DNA of 53,439 bases, taken from positions 1 to 53,439 of the forward strand of contig LNEL01000027.1 in assembly GCA_001464935.1 (NCBI GenBank), read 5' to 3'. Positions 43,408 through 53,099 of this stretch are shown here, one piece after another (the stretch's first letter is position 1; every line of letters begins with the position of its first letter). Source of the stretch: Gammaproteobacteria bacterium Ga0077536 (GTDB lineage Bacteria > Pseudomonadota > Gammaproteobacteria > Ga0077536). The notes beneath the pieces are model-generated. The model saw only the letters and a list, made by a program, of their open reading frames with translations. It ran no database searches and was not told the DNA's origin. The position numbers were made by a program, and so were the translations under genes.

Positions 43408-44787
43408 ATGTCCATCAATTTCTCGCCGGAGCTGATCCGGAAATACGACGTCGCGGGACCCCGCTATACGTCCTACCCGACGGCCGTGCAGTTCACGCCG
43501 GCCTTCGGCGCCCGCGAACTCGCCGCCCAGCGCTCCGTGATCGCCGGACGCGTGACGGGCGGACCGCTGTCGCTGTACGTGCATATTCCGTTCTGCGCGA
43601 AGGTCTGCTTCTACTGCGGCTGTACCAAGGTCGTCACCAACAATCGGGCCCGGGGCGCCGATTACCTCGCGCGCCTGCTGCAGGAAATCCCGCGCCGGGC
43701 GGCGCTGCACGGCGGCGCGCGCGAAGTGCGCCAGCTCCATCTGGGCGGGGGCACACCGACTTTTCTGTCGACCGACCAGCTGGCTGAACTGCTGGCGACC
43801 CTGCGCGCTTCGTTCCACTTCGCACCCGACTGCGAGACGTCCATAGAAGTCGATCCGCGAACCGTGATGCCGGACACCATTCATGCGCTGCGTGCCCTCG
43901 GCTTCAACCGGGTGAGCCTCGGCATCCAGGATTTCGATCCCCGCGTGCAATTGGCCGTCAATCGCGTGCAGAGTGAATCGGCAACGGTCGCGGTGGTAGC
44001 TGCGGCGCGCGAGGCCGAGTTCGAGTCCGTCAGTTTCGACCTGATCTACGGCCTGCCGCTGCAGTCCCAGGCAAGCTTCAGCCGCACGATTGCGAAGACC
44101 ATCGCGCTGCGGCCGAACCGGTTGTCGCTGTTCAATTACGCGCATCTGCCGCACATGTTCAAGACCCAGCGCCAGATCGACGCGACCCAGCTGCCCACCG
44201 CGGAGCAGAAGCTCGCGCTGCTCGGTGCAGCGATTGGTCAGTTGAGCGATGCCGGTTACGACTACATCGGCATGGACCATTTCGCGCTGCCCGAAGACGA
44301 ACTGTCGAAGGCGCGCGCCGCGGGTACGCTGCATCGGAACTTCCAGGGCTATTCGACGCATGCGGAGTGCGACCTCATCGGGCTCGGCATGAGTGCGATC
44401 AGTTCGTTCGACGACTGCTTCGTGCAGAACACGAAGGAGCTGGACGACTACCAGACGCGTATCGACAACGGCGAGATTCCGGTGACCCGCGGCTATGCGT
44501 TGTCCGAAGATGACCGGCTGCGGCGGGAGATCATCATGGGGCTTGCCTGTCAGGGTGTGGTGGACCGCGCGGACGTTGAGCGCCGCTGGGGCATCGACTT
44601 CGACCGCTATTTCGCCGGCGAAATCGCGAGTCTCGCGGGCATGGCCGACGACGGGCTCATCGCCTTTGATAATCGGTGCATCCGCGTGCTGACGCCGGGC
44701 ATGCTGCTGTTGCGAAACATCTGCATGAACTTCGATCACTATCTGCGTCAGAGCGACACCCAACAGCGGTTCTCGCGCGCCATCTGA
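43408..44787 (+). CDS. hemN: oxygen-independent coproporphyrinogen III oxidase (radical SAM)
   Basis: A 459-residue radical SAM enzyme that makes protoporphyrinogen IX from coproporphyrinogen III without oxygen. The cluster motif is C63-x3-C67-x2-C70 (PFCAKVCFYCGC), with YVHIPF just before it. The N-terminus MSINFSPELIRKYDVAGPRYTSYPT is the classic HemN start. LHLGGGTPTFLS and FNYAHLPHMF follow. The ATG at 43408 has GGAAGGG upstream; the open frame back to 43330 is mostly FNR-box leader. The length equals that of true HemN, unlike shorter HemW proteins. Confidence 0.95.
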   Translation: MSINFSPELIRKYDVAGPRYTSYPTAVQFTPAFGARELAAQRSVIAGRVTGGPLSLYVHIPFCAKVCFYCGCTKVVTNNRARGADYLARLLQEIPRRAALHGGAREVRQLHLGGGTPTFLSTDQLAELLATLRASFHFAPDCETSIEVDPRTVMPDTIHALRALGFNRVSLGIQDFDPRVQLAVNRVQSESATVAVVAAAREAEFESVSFDLIYGLPLQSQASFSRTIAKTIALRPNRLSLFNYAHLPHMFKTQRQIDATQLPTAEQKLALLGAAIGQLSDAGYDYIGMDHFALPEDELSKARAAGTLHRNFQGYSTHAECDLIGLGMSAISSFDDCFVQNTKELDDYQTRIDNGEIPVTRGYALSEDDRLRREIIMGLACQGVVDRADVERRWGIDFDRYFAGEIASLAGMADDGLIAFDNRCIRVLTPGMLLLRNICMNFDHYLRQSDTQQRFSRAI

Positions 44788-44859
44788 GCGTTGTCGGTCG
44801 GATTCGGCTAGTCTGTTGAGGGCGGCCCGTCCCGGCGCCGCCGCCGGAGTCCGTGTGCC

Positions 44860-46995
44860 ATGACCGTAGCCCTGCCCCTCACGCCTGCCGATGTGCCCGA
44901 CGCGCTGCCACTGCAGCCGGCGTCGCTCGACATCTGGTCGCGCAAGTATCGTCTGACAGCGGCCGACGGCGCCGGGATCGATCACACGCCTGACGACAGC
45001 CTGCAGCGCGTCGCGCGCGCCCTGGCCGCGCAGGAGGCGACGGCCGAGCTGCAGCACCTGTGGTACGAGCGGTTTCTGTGGGCTTTGCGCCTGGGCGCGA
45101 TCCCGGCCGGACGCATCCTCGCGAACGCAGGGGCCGGCGACTGGCGTGGCGCGGTGTCGACGATCAACTGCACGGTGTCCGGCACCATTCACGATTCGAT
45201 GGACGACATCCTCGGCAAACTGCACGAGGCAGGCCTGACCCTGAAGGCGGGCGCCGGCATCGGTTACGAATTCTCCACCCTGCGCCCCCGCGATGCCTGG
45301 GTGGCCGGCGCCGGTTCGAGAACCTCCGGGCCGCTGTCGTTCATGGACATCTTCGACCGCATGTGCATGACGATTTCGTCCGCGGGCGGTCGACGCGGCG
45401 CGCAGATGGCGACCTTCGACATCGCGCACCCGGACGTGCAGGGTTTCATCAGCGCCAAGCGCGAAGACGGGCGACTGCGCCAGTTCAATCTGTCGCTGCT
45501 GGTGACGGACGAATTCATGCGCGCCGTGGAAGTCGACGGCCCCTGGCCGCTGGTGTTTCCGCTGACGGCGCGCGAACTCGAGCTCTCCGGGCTCGATGCG
45601 TCGAATCCGTCCGAAGTGATTTGGCGACCGGGCGCCACGGACGCGGGTTACCTCGCCAACGCCGCCGGACTCATCGCTCACCGCGTGTATTCGACGGTGC
45701 CGGCGCGCGCGCTGTGGGACGAAGTGATGCGCGCGACCTACGACTATGCCGAGCCCGGCATCATCCTCATCGACCGTTACAACGAACTGAACAACAACTG
45801 GTTCTGCGAGCGTATTCGTGCCACGAACCCGTGCGGGGAGCAGGGTCTGCCACCGTATGGTGCCTGCCTTCTGGGCTCTGTCGACCTGACGCGCTTCGTC
45901 TGCGATCCGTTCACCGATGCGGCGCGTTTCGACTGGGAGCGCTATCGCGAGGTGATCGCGGTGTTCACCCGCATGCTCGACAACGTCGTCGCCATCAATC
46001 ACCTGCCGTTGCCGGAGCAGCGTGACGAGCTGCGACGCAAGCGTCGACACGGCATGGGCTTTCTCGGACTCGGGTCGATGCTCGCGATGCTGAAGCTGAA
46101 ATATGGCGAGCCCGCAGCGGTCGCGATGACCGGCGAGCTCGCGCGCGAGCTCGCACTGGTGGGCTGGCGTGCGGCGCTCGACCTGGCTCGCGAAAAAGGG
46201 CCGGCGCCGATCATGGACGAGGAGTTCGAGGTCACGCGCGAGATGCTCGCACAGCGGCCCGAGATGGCGGCCGACGGGCTGCGGCCGGGCGATTTCGTCA
46301 AGGGTCGCGTGCTGCACGCGAAGTACAGCCGGTACATGCAGCGACTGGCCGCCAAGGACCCGGCACTCGTCGCCGAACTTGCGAGCGTCGGCGCGCGCTT
46401 CACGCACCATTCGTCGATCGCGCCGACCGGTACGATAGCCCTGTCGTTCGCGAACAATGCGAGCAACGGGATCGAGCCGAGTTTCTCGCATCGCTACGTG
46501 CGCAACGTCATTCGCGAAGGGCGCAACGCGAAGGAGTCGGTCGAGGTGCTGTCCTATGAGTATCTCGCCTATCGCGCGCTGGTCGATCCGTCCGCCGACG
46601 CGGCGGCGCTGCCCGATTATTTCACGACCGCCGACCGGGTGGCGCCGGCGCTGCATCTCGCGATGCAGGCGGCGGCGCAGCACTGGATCGATTCGTCGAT
46701 CTCCAAGACGGTGAACGTGCCGACCGACCTGCCATTTGCCGCGTTTCGCGATATCTACCTCGATGCCTGGCGTCTGGGCCTGAAAGGCTGCACGACGTTC
46801 CGCTTCAATCCGGGCGCCTTCCAGGGGGTGCTGGTACGGCCGGAGGAACTGGCCGGCACGCGGTACCGCTTCACCCTCGATGACGGCACCACGCTCGAAT
46901 TCGCCGGCGACGACGAGATTGAGTACGAAGGCCAGGTGCACACCGCAGCCAACCTGTACGACGCCCTCAAAGAAGGCTACTACGGCAAGTATTGA
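44860..46995 (+). CDS. nrdJ: class II (adenosylcobalamin-dependent) ribonucleotide reductase, catalytic subunit NrdJa
   Basis: A 711-residue enzyme that reduces ribonucleotides using B12 rather than oxygen. Key residues: Cys104 (STINCTVSG) and Cys336 (PYGACLLG) as the redox pair, and the thiyl site Cys325 with Glu327 in NPCGEQ. Other signatures are GAGIGYEFS, SSAGGRRGAQM and APTGTIALSF. It lacks the terminal cysteine tail, which is in the next gene, as in the NrdJa/NrdJb pair of Pseudomonas. The ATG follows GGAG. No cobalamin riboswitch fits in the 72-base upstream gap. Confidence 0.93.
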   Translation: MTVALPLTPADVPDALPLQPASLDIWSRKYRLTAADGAGIDHTPDDSLQRVARALAAQEATAELQHLWYERFLWALRLGAIPAGRILANAGAGDWRGAVSTINCTVSGTIHDSMDDILGKLHEAGLTLKAGAGIGYEFSTLRPRDAWVAGAGSRTSGPLSFMDIFDRMCMTISSAGGRRGAQMATFDIAHPDVQGFISAKREDGRLRQFNLSLLVTDEFMRAVEVDGPWPLVFPLTARELELSGLDASNPSEVIWRPGATDAGYLANAAGLIAHRVYSTVPARALWDEVMRATYDYAEPGIILIDRYNELNNNWFCERIRATNPCGEQGLPPYGACLLGSVDLTRFVCDPFTDAARFDWERYREVIAVFTRMLDNVVAINHLPLPEQRDELRRKRRHGMGFLGLGSMLAMLKLKYGEPAAVAMTGELARELALVGWRAALDLAREKGPAPIMDEEFEVTREMLAQRPEMAADGLRPGDFVKGRVLHAKYSRYMQRLAAKDPALVAELASVGARFTHHSSIAPTGTIALSFANNASNGIEPSFSHRYVRNVIREGRNAKESVEVLSYEYLAYRALVDPSADAAALPDYFTTADRVAPALHLAMQAAAQHWIDSSISKTVNVPTDLPFAAFRDIYLDAWRLGLKGCTTFRFNPGAFQGVLVRPEELAGTRYRFTLDDGTTLEFAGDDEIEYEGQVHTAANLYDALKEGYYGKY

Positions 46996-47003
46996 GGCAA
47001 CCG

Positions 47004-47633
47004 ATGGCCGCACGCATCAACAGGAAGATTACGCGGGTCGCCGTGGTGACCCCGGGGGACGCGCTCGCACATGAAGTGGCAGCGGCGCCGCGGCAGGAGA
47101 TGGACGAGAAGGTCGAACGTCCAGAACTGCTGCTGGGCTCGACCTACAAGATCAAGACCCCACTGTCACCGCATGCGCTTTACGTCACGATCAACGACAT
47201 CGTGTTGAACCCGGAGACGGCCTTCGAGCAGCGGCGACCCTTCGAGATTTTCATCAACTCGAAGAGCATGGAACACTTCCAGTGGATCGTGGCGCTCACG
47301 CGCATCGTGTCCGCGGTGTTCCGCAAGGGCGGCGACGTGACCTTCCTCGTTGACGAGTTGCGCAGCGTGTTCGATCCGAAGGGCGGCTACTTCAAGAAGG
47401 GCGGGCGCTACATGCCGTCGCTGGTCGCCGAGATTGGTGACGTGATCGAGATGCATCTGCGCAAGATCGGCCTGATGCCTACGGCGGGCACGCCGGGTCC
47501 GCGTGCGAAGCCGGCACCGGCGGACGGTATCCCGTCGACGGCCGGCTTCTGCACCGTGTGTCAAAGCAAGGCGGTGGTCAGCCTCGACAACTGCCTGACC
47601 TGCCTCAACTGCGGTGATTCGAAGTGCGGCTGA
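47004..47633 (+). CDS. class II ribonucleotide reductase accessory subunit NrdJb
   Basis: A 209-residue protein starting eight bases after nrdJa. The central region (INDIVLNPETAFEQRRPFEIFINSKS; ALTRIVSAVFRKGGDVTFLVDEL) matches the C-terminal domain of one-piece NrdJ enzymes. The tail has CTVCQSKAVVSLDNCLTCLNCGDSKCG-like paired cysteines, expected for zinc binding and for passing electrons to the active site. A TTG at 46992 is in frame, but the ATG at 47004 is the natural start. It would work only with NrdJa. Between it and the next gene lie about 300 bases without a recognised gene. Confidence 0.88.
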   Translation: MAARINRKITRVAVVTPGDALAHEVAAAPRQEMDEKVERPELLLGSTYKIKTPLSPHALYVTINDIVLNPETAFEQRRPFEIFINSKSMEHFQWIVALTRIVSAVFRKGGDVTFLVDELRSVFDPKGGYFKKGGRYMPSLVAEIGDVIEMHLRKIGLMPTAGTPGPRAKPAPADGIPSTAGFCTVCQSKAVVSLDNCLTCLNCGDSKCG

Positions 47634-47882
47634 AGCGCGCCGGCGACCACGCGGCCGGCTGACCGGCACTTCCCATCAGATCTCGGGGTGCACCGTGCGA
47701 CAGGTTGCGCGCGTGGCGGGCCTGCGTCCCTGACCCCCCTGCTGCGCGGTGCATTCGCGCGCCGGAACGAACTCGAAACGCCAGTGCTGCAATCAGCAAC
47801 TGGAGTGCGCACGTGGTGATCGAAGCGGGAAGGACGCGGGGAGTCGACTGGACTGGGAGTGGACGAAAGTTCGAAGTCGTAG

Positions 47883-47914
47883 CCGCGGCAGCCCCGACTC
47901 AGGGGCCGCCGCGG
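47883..47914. terminator. strong GC hairpin between convergent nrdJb and EF-G genes
   Basis: CCGCGGC and GCCCC pair with GGGGC and GCCGCGG around a 6-base loop, with a single internal mismatch. It lies 16 bases past the EF-G stop codon on the minus strand. A second perfect 8-bp hairpin (AGCGCCTG/CAGGCGCT) overlaps the EF-G stop. Following sequence is only moderately T-rich on the minus strand. Confidence 0.5.
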
Positions 47915-47929
47915 GCACAGCGCCTGTCG

Positions 47930-50074
47930 TCAGGCGCTCTGGCGCTTGTTCGCCGCGGCCATGACCGTTTCCGCGACGCTGCGCGGGACCGGGTCATAGT
48001 GGGAGAACTCCATCGTGTAGGAGGCGCGGCCGGAGGTCATGCCGCGCAACTGGCCGATGTAGCCGAACATTTCCGACAGCGGCACGTTGGCCACCACGGC
48101 GATGTTGGTGCCGCGCTCGAGCTGGTCCTGGATCATGCCGCGGCGACGGTTGAAGTCGCCGATGACGTCGCCGAGGTAGTCGCCCGGGGTCACGGTTTCC
48201 ACCTTCATCACCGGTTCCAGCAGGATGGGGCCGGCTTTGCGCATGGCTTCGCGGAAGCACGCCTTGGCGGCGATTTCGAAGGTCAGCGCGTTCGAGTCCA
48301 CATCGTGGTAGCTGCCGTCGAACAGGGTAGCCTTGAAGTCGACGGTCGGATAATGGGCGAGCACCCCGTCTTCCATCTGCATCTGCAGGCCCTTGTCGAC
48401 TGAAGGCACATATTCCTTCGGCACCGAGCCGCCGACGGTGACGTCCTCGAACAGATAGCCCTCGCCACGCTCGCGCGGCTCGAACCGGATGCGCACTTCG
48501 GCGAACTGGCCGGAGCCACCCGTCTGCTTCTTGTGCACGTAGTGTTCTTCGACGCTCTGGGTAATGGTTTCGCGATACGCCACCTGCGGTTCGCCCATCA
48601 CGCCTTCCACACCGAACTCGGTGCGGATGCGGTCCAGCGTGACTTCGATGTGCAGTTCGCCCATCCCACGCAGCAGGGTTTCCCCGGTTTCGCGATCCGT
48701 CTCCAGGCGCAGCGAGGGATCGGCGCGCACCATCTTGCCCAGCGCGTTGCTGAACTTTTCCTGCTCGGCCTTGACCTTGGCTTTCAGCGACACGCTGATG
48801 ACGGGCTCGGGGAAACGCATGCGTTCGAGCACCACCGGAGAGGCCGAATCGCAGAGCGTGTCACCGGTTTCCGTTTCGGCCAGCGAGACCAGCGCGACGA
48901 TGTCGCCGGCGCGGGCTTCTTCGATCGGGTTCGCGTCCTTGGCGAACATCTCCACCATGCGGCCAATCTTCTCGCGCTTGCCGCGGGTGGTGTTCATCAC
49001 CGAGGCGCCCTTGGTGAGCACGCCCGAGTACACGCGAATGAAGGTCAGCGCGCCGTAAATGTCGTTGATGACCTTGAACGCGAGCGCCGAGAAGGGTTCG
49101 TCGTCCGAACACACGCGCTCGCCGTTCGGCGTGCCGTCCGCGTCCACGGTGTTGATGGAGGCGACGTCGGTCGGCGCCGGCAGGTAGTCCACCACCGCGT
49201 CCAGCACCTGCTGCACGCCCTTGTTCTTGTAGGAGGAGCCGCAGAGCACCGGAGTGAAGGCGGAGGTCAGGGTGCCCTTGCGCAGGCAGGCGCGCAGGAT
49301 ATCGGCGGACGGCATCTCGCCGTCGAGATAGGCCTCCATCGCCACTTCGTCCATCTCGAGGCAGGTGTCCACGAGTTCGGTGCGGTAGCTCTCGATGGCA
49401 TCGAGTATGGCGCGATCGCTCGGCACGGTGATGCCGAGCTTGTCGGCCATCCCTTCGGTGACGTCGATGATCTGCCACTCGGCGTCCTTGTCGTCGGAGG
49501 TCCAGACCAGGGCCTTCATGTCGACGAGGTCGATCATGCCCTTGAAGTTGTCCTCGGAACCGATGGGGAGCTGGACCGGCAGCGGGCGGGCGCCGAGTCT
49601 CTTCTTGATCATCTCCACGCAGCGCGGAAAGTTCGCGCCGCTGCGATCCATCTTGTTCACGTAGCAGATGCGGGGCACGCCGTAATTGTCAGCCAGACGC
49701 CAGTTGGTCTCGGACTGCGGTTCCACGCCCGCCACGCCGTCGAACACCACGACCGCGCCGTCGAGCACGCGCAGCGAGCGGTTCACTTCGATGGTGAAGT
49801 CCACGTGGCCGGGGGTGTCGATGACGTTGATCTTCTTCTTGCGCCAGAAGGTCGAGACCGCTGCGGACTGGATGGTGATGCCGCGCTTCTGTTCCTGCTC
49901 GAGGTAATCCGTGGTCGTCGACGTCTTCAGATCCTTGGTGTCATGGATGTCGATGATGTTGTGCTTGCGCCCGGTGTAATAAAGGATGCGCTCCGTCGTG
50001 GTGGTCTTGCCGGCGTCGACGTGGGCAATGATGCCGATATTGCGGATATCGGCGAGCGGGGTAGTACGAGGCAT
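47930..50074 (-). CDS. fusA: elongation factor G paralogue
   Basis: A 714-residue translational GTPase with all five EF-G domains. It has P-loop AHVDAGKT (17-24), [12 protein letters not shown] and CGSSYKNKG. Compared with E. coli EF-G the switch I region (about 36-63) has five extra residues and an unusual Thr/Ser-rich stretch ([12 protein letters not shown]), while EQEQKRGIT is kept. It stands alone rather than in the str operon with rpsL, rpsG and tufA, so a second EF-G is probable. The ATG at 50074 ([12 protein letters not shown]) is the family start; an in-frame upstream start at 50131 is rejected. It may serve translocation or ribosome recycling. Confidence 0.9.
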   Translation of the reverse strand: MPRTTPLADIRNIGIIAHVDAGKTTTTERILYYTGRKHNIIDIHDTKDLKTSTTTDYLEQEQKRGITIQSAAVSTFWRKKKINVIDTPGHVDFTIEVNRSLRVLDGAVVVFDGVAGVEPQSETNWRLADNYGVPRICYVNKMDRSGANFPRCVEMIKKRLGARPLPVQLPIGSEDNFKGMIDLVDMKALVWTSDDKDAEWQIIDVTEGMADKLGITVPSDRAILDAIESYRTELVDTCLEMDEVAMEAYLDGEMPSADILRACLRKGTLTSAFTPVLCGSSYKNKGVQQVLDAVVDYLPAPTDVASINTVDADGTPNGERVCSDDEPFSALAFKVINDIYGALTFIRVYSGVLTKGASVMNTTRGKREKIGRMVEMFAKDANPIEEARAGDIVALVSLAETETGDTLCDSASPVVLERMRFPEPVISVSLKAKVKAEQEKFSNALGKMVRADPSLRLETDRETGETLLRGMGELHIEVTLDRIRTEFGVEGVMGEPQVAYRETITQSVEEHYVHKKQTGGSGQFAEVRIRFEPRERGEGYLFEDVTVGGSVPKEYVPSVDKGLQMQMEDGVLAHYPTVDFKATLFDGSYHDVDSNALTFEIAAKACFREAMRKAGPILLEPVMKVETVTPGDYLGDVIGDFNRRRGMIQDQLERGTNIAVVANVPLSEMFGYIGQLRGMTSGRASYTMEFSHYDPVPRSVAETVMAAANKRQSA

Positions 50075-50374
50075 GGTGAGGCTTCTCTGGTCAGTTGGAA
50101 TTCGGGTGTTCGGGGCGCGCGGGTCCGGCAAGCGTAGCGGTCATGCGTTACCGGGGGACGAGGCCGCGCGGAGTATCCGGAATATTGGGGGCTCTACACA
50201 ATGGTTTCGCCGTTTCCGGCGACGGATCCGCGCTCCACGACCGGTTCCTGCCCGGTCCGGCATGGGCGGCCCTGCAACGAAGTCGCCTGCCCGACAACTC
50301 GCGGGCGTGAGAGGGGTGTGTCGGCGCGGCTTTCATTGAATGGTCAGCGTGGGGCATGTCGCACTGACTGTCTC
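50075..50374. other. intergenic region upstream of the EF-G gene
   Basis: No coding gene is seen in these 300 bases between the EF-G start and the candidate RNA region. Several open frames exist but have no ribosome site or recognisable sequence. It must hold the EF-G promoter on the minus strand, which was not located with confidence. Confidence 0.4.
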
Positions 50375-50493
50375 GGAGCCCGAAATGACCACTGAGCAGG
50401 TTGAGAAATACCGATAGCCGACGTGCGCTTGCGAGCCGCAGCGTGACCCTCGCTCCGCAACCGACCGACCCAACAGGGCACTTTTCAGCCCCT

Positions 50494-50521
50494 GAGCCCC
50501 GACTGGTCCGGGGCTCCTTTT
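50494..50521 (+). terminator. intrinsic terminator with no obvious upstream gene
   Basis: GAGCCCCG and CGGGGCTC form a perfect 8-bp stem with a 7-base loop, followed by CTTTT on the plus strand. No plus-strand gene ends nearby; the nearest one upstream is nrdJb, nearly 2.9 kb away. It therefore suggests an untranslated RNA ending here (see findings). Confidence 0.6.
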
Positions 50522-50540
50522 CGAGTGACTCCTCCGTGAC

Positions 50541-50568
50541 AACCCGGGCCGGCCTGGCGGCCCGGGTT
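50541..50568 (-). terminator. hairpin downstream of tRNA-Asn
   Basis: AACCCGGGCC and GGCCCGGGTT form a perfect 10-bp stem with an 8-base loop, 42 bases beyond the 3' end of the minus-strand tRNA-Asn. There is no T-run after the stem on either strand, but T-rich stretches lie between it and the tRNA. Confidence 0.4.
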
Positions 50569-50609
50569 CAGCGGCGAAGGAATCGCCAAAAATCCCTCAA
50601 AAAATCAAA

Positions 50610-50685
<76 letters not shown>

Positions 50686-50840
50686 ATGCAAAGGGCGACG
50701 TATGGTAATGACCATGTCGGGGTGGGTCAATTGAAAATCGTGTCGGGGACGTGACTGCCGACGCTCGACGGCGGCCATCGAGCGCGTGTGGCGGTCACGG
50801 CAATTGAGGTATCGTGAGGTGTCATGCCCATGCGAACCCG

Positions 50841-52862
50841 ATGATGGAAGCGAGACTCCGGCTCAGTGCGCCGTTCAAGCCGACCGGTGGCCAGCCGCCG
50901 GCGATCGAGGCGCTCGTCCGCGGTTTGAACGACGGCCTGGCCCACCAGACCCTGCTCGGCGTCACGGGCTCGGGCAAGACCTACACCATCGCCAACGTGA
51001 TCGAGGCCGTCCAGCGGCCGGCGATCGTGCTCGCGCCGAACAAGACGCTCGCGGCGCAGCTCTACGGTGAAATGAAGGAGTTCTTCCCCGACAACGCCGT
51101 CGAGTACTTCGTGTCCTACTACGACTATTACCAGCCCGAAGCCTACGTGCCGTCGTCGGACACGTACATCGAGAAGGATGCGTCGATCAACGACCATATC
51201 GAGCAGATGCGCCTGTCGGCGACGAAGGCCCTGCTCGAGCGACCGGATGCGATCATCGTGGCGACCGTGTCGTCGATCTACGGTCTGGGCGATCCCGGCG
51301 AGTACCACTCGATGGTGCTGCATCTCAAGCGCGGCGACCGGATGGACCAGCGGCAGATTCTGCGCCGGCTGACCGAGCTGCAGTACGTGCGCAACGATGT
51401 CGAACTGAACCGCGGCAGCTATCGCGCGCGCGGTGAAGTGATCGATATCTTTCCGGCGGAGTCCGAGCGCGACGCCGTGCGGGTGCAGCTGTTCGACGAT
51501 GAAATCGAAGCACTGTCGTATTTTGATCCGCTGACCGGCGAAGTCCTGCGGCAGACGCCGCGGCTGACGATTTATCCGAAATCGCATTACGTGACGAGCC
51601 GCGAGACCGTGCTCGGTGCGATCGACGCGATCAAGCTCGAGCTGAAGGAGCGCCTGACGGAACTGCGCAATGCGAACAAGCTCGTCGAGGCGCAGCGGCT
51701 CGAGGAGCGCACGCGCTTCGACATCGAGATGATGAACGAGATCGGCTACTGCAACGGCATCGAGAACTACTCGCGCCACCTGTCCGGACGGCAGCCCGGC
51801 GAGCCGCCGCCGACGCTGTTCGACTACCTGCCGCCGAACGCACTCCTCGTCGTCGACGAAAGCCATGTGACGATTCCGCAGCTCGGGGGCATGTATCGCG
51901 GCGACCGTGCGCGCAAGGAAAACCTGGTGATGTACGGTTTTCGCCTGCCGTGCGCGCTCGACAACCGGCCACTGCGCTTCGACGAATGGGAGCGGATGGC
52001 GCCGCAGATGATCTTCGTCTCGGCGACGCCGGGGCCTTACGAGAACGAACATGCGGGGCAGGTCGTCGAGCTGGTCGTGCGTCCCACCGGCCTCATCGAT
52101 CCGCAGGTCGAGATCCGGCCGGCAGCGACCCAGGTCGACGACCTGCTGTCGGAAATCAATCTGACGGTCGTGCGTGGCGAACGCGTGCTGGTGACGACGC
52201 TGACCAAGCGCATGGCGGAAGATCTGACCGATTACCTCGGCGAACACGGCGTGCGCGTGCGCTATCTGCATTCCGATGTCGATACGGTGGAGCGCGTCGA
52301 AATCATTCGTGACCTCAGGCTGGGCGTGTTCGACGTACTGGTCGGCATCAATCTGCTGCGCGAAGGCCTGGACATCCCCGAAGTGTCGCTGGTCGCGGTC
52401 CTCGACGCCGACAAGGAAGGCTTCCTGCGTTCCGACCGCTCGTTGATCCAGACAGTGGGCCGCGCGGCGCGCAACATTGCCGGCCGGGCGATCATGTACG
52501 CCGACCAGGTCACCGGTTCGATGCGGCGAGCGCTCGATGAAATGGAACGCCGGCGCGAGGTGCAGATCGCCTACAACCTCGAACACGGCATCACGCCCAA
52601 GGGCATCACGAAGGCGGTCGCGGACGTGCTCGAGGGCGCCTATGCGATCCCGGGCAGCGGGCGCACGCGCGCCACGCGCAAGACCGCCGAGACGCGCGGC
52701 GACTACAGCGGGCTGTCGACCGAACAGCTGGCCGCCAGAATCCGCAAACTCGAGCAGGAAATGTACGCCCGGGCGCGCGATCTCGAATTCGAGGAGGCGG
52801 CACGCATTCGCGACGAGATCGCCTTCGTGAAGGCGCGTTGCCTCGAACTCGGCGCGGCGTGA
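50841..52862 (+). CDS. uvrB: excinuclease ABC subunit B
   Basis: A 673-residue DNA repair helicase-like subunit that verifies damage and recruits UvrC. Walker A is G40VTGSGKT47, and the damage-probing beta hairpin region follows in [20 protein letters not shown]. Helicase motifs include [20 protein letters not shown] and QTVGRAARN. The UVR domain at the end ([26 protein letters not shown]) binds UvrC. The ATG at 50841 starts near the family start; a GTG at 50814 would add nine residues. A six-codon reading frame with a good ribosome site overlaps this ATG (see findings). Confidence 0.95.
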   Translation: MMEARLRLSAPFKPTGGQPPAIEALVRGLNDGLAHQTLLGVTGSGKTYTIANVIEAVQRPAIVLAPNKTLAAQLYGEMKEFFPDNAVEYFVSYYDYYQPEAYVPSSDTYIEKDASINDHIEQMRLSATKALLERPDAIIVATVSSIYGLGDPGEYHSMVLHLKRGDRMDQRQILRRLTELQYVRNDVELNRGSYRARGEVIDIFPAESERDAVRVQLFDDEIEALSYFDPLTGEVLRQTPRLTIYPKSHYVTSRETVLGAIDAIKLELKERLTELRNANKLVEAQRLEERTRFDIEMMNEIGYCNGIENYSRHLSGRQPGEPPPTLFDYLPPNALLVVDESHVTIPQLGGMYRGDRARKENLVMYGFRLPCALDNRPLRFDEWERMAPQMIFVSATPGPYENEHAGQVVELVVRPTGLIDPQVEIRPAATQVDDLLSEINLTVVRGERVLVTTLTKRMAEDLTDYLGEHGVRVRYLHSDVDTVERVEIIRDLRLGVFDVLVGINLLREGLDIPEVSLVAVLDADKEGFLRSDRSLIQTVGRAARNIAGRAIMYADQVTGSMRRALDEMERRREVQIAYNLEHGITPKGITKAVADVLEGAYAIPGSGRTRATRKTAETRGDYSGLSTEQLAARIRKLEQEMYARARDLEFEEAARIRDEIAFVKARCLELGAA

Positions 52863-52932
52863 CGCAGAACACGCGCGAGGGGGTGACAGGGCGGTCGGGA
52901 TTGGGCTATTCTCTGCGCCCTTCAGGGACCCT

Positions 52933-53009
52933 AGGCGCGTAGCTCAGCTGGTTAGAGCACCACCTTGACATGGTGGGGGTCGTTGGTTCGAGTCCAATCG
53001 CGCCTACCA
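52933..53009 (+). tRNA. tRNA-Val (anticodon GAC), CCA encoded
   Basis: A 77-base cloverleaf: acceptor AGGCGCG pairs with CGCGCCT, the D arm is AGCTCAGCTGGTTAGAGC, the anticodon loop CTTGACA gives GAC, GGTTCGAGTCC is in the T arm, and CCA is encoded after discriminator A. It lies between uvrB and thrS. Confidence 0.97.
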
Positions 53010-53099
53010 AAAATCAGTCCCGGCCCGGAATTCGCCGCGCACGCGGCGCCCATGCAACAACGTCTGAAGGCCGTTCGTAGAGGCCTCGGAGATTATCTC

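Noticed and set aside
44788..44859. Cobalamin riboswitch before nrdJa
   Set aside because: The gap is only 72 bases and no B12-box-like sequence is seen.
43210..47013. Long minus-strand open frame opposite hemN and nrdJa
   Set aside because: Same shadow effect; low-complexity residues, and both plus-strand genes have catalytic motifs.
52933..53009. tRNA-Val as an integration site for a genomic island
   Set aside because: No integrase and no repeated 3' tRNA segment; the gene after it is the housekeeping thrS.
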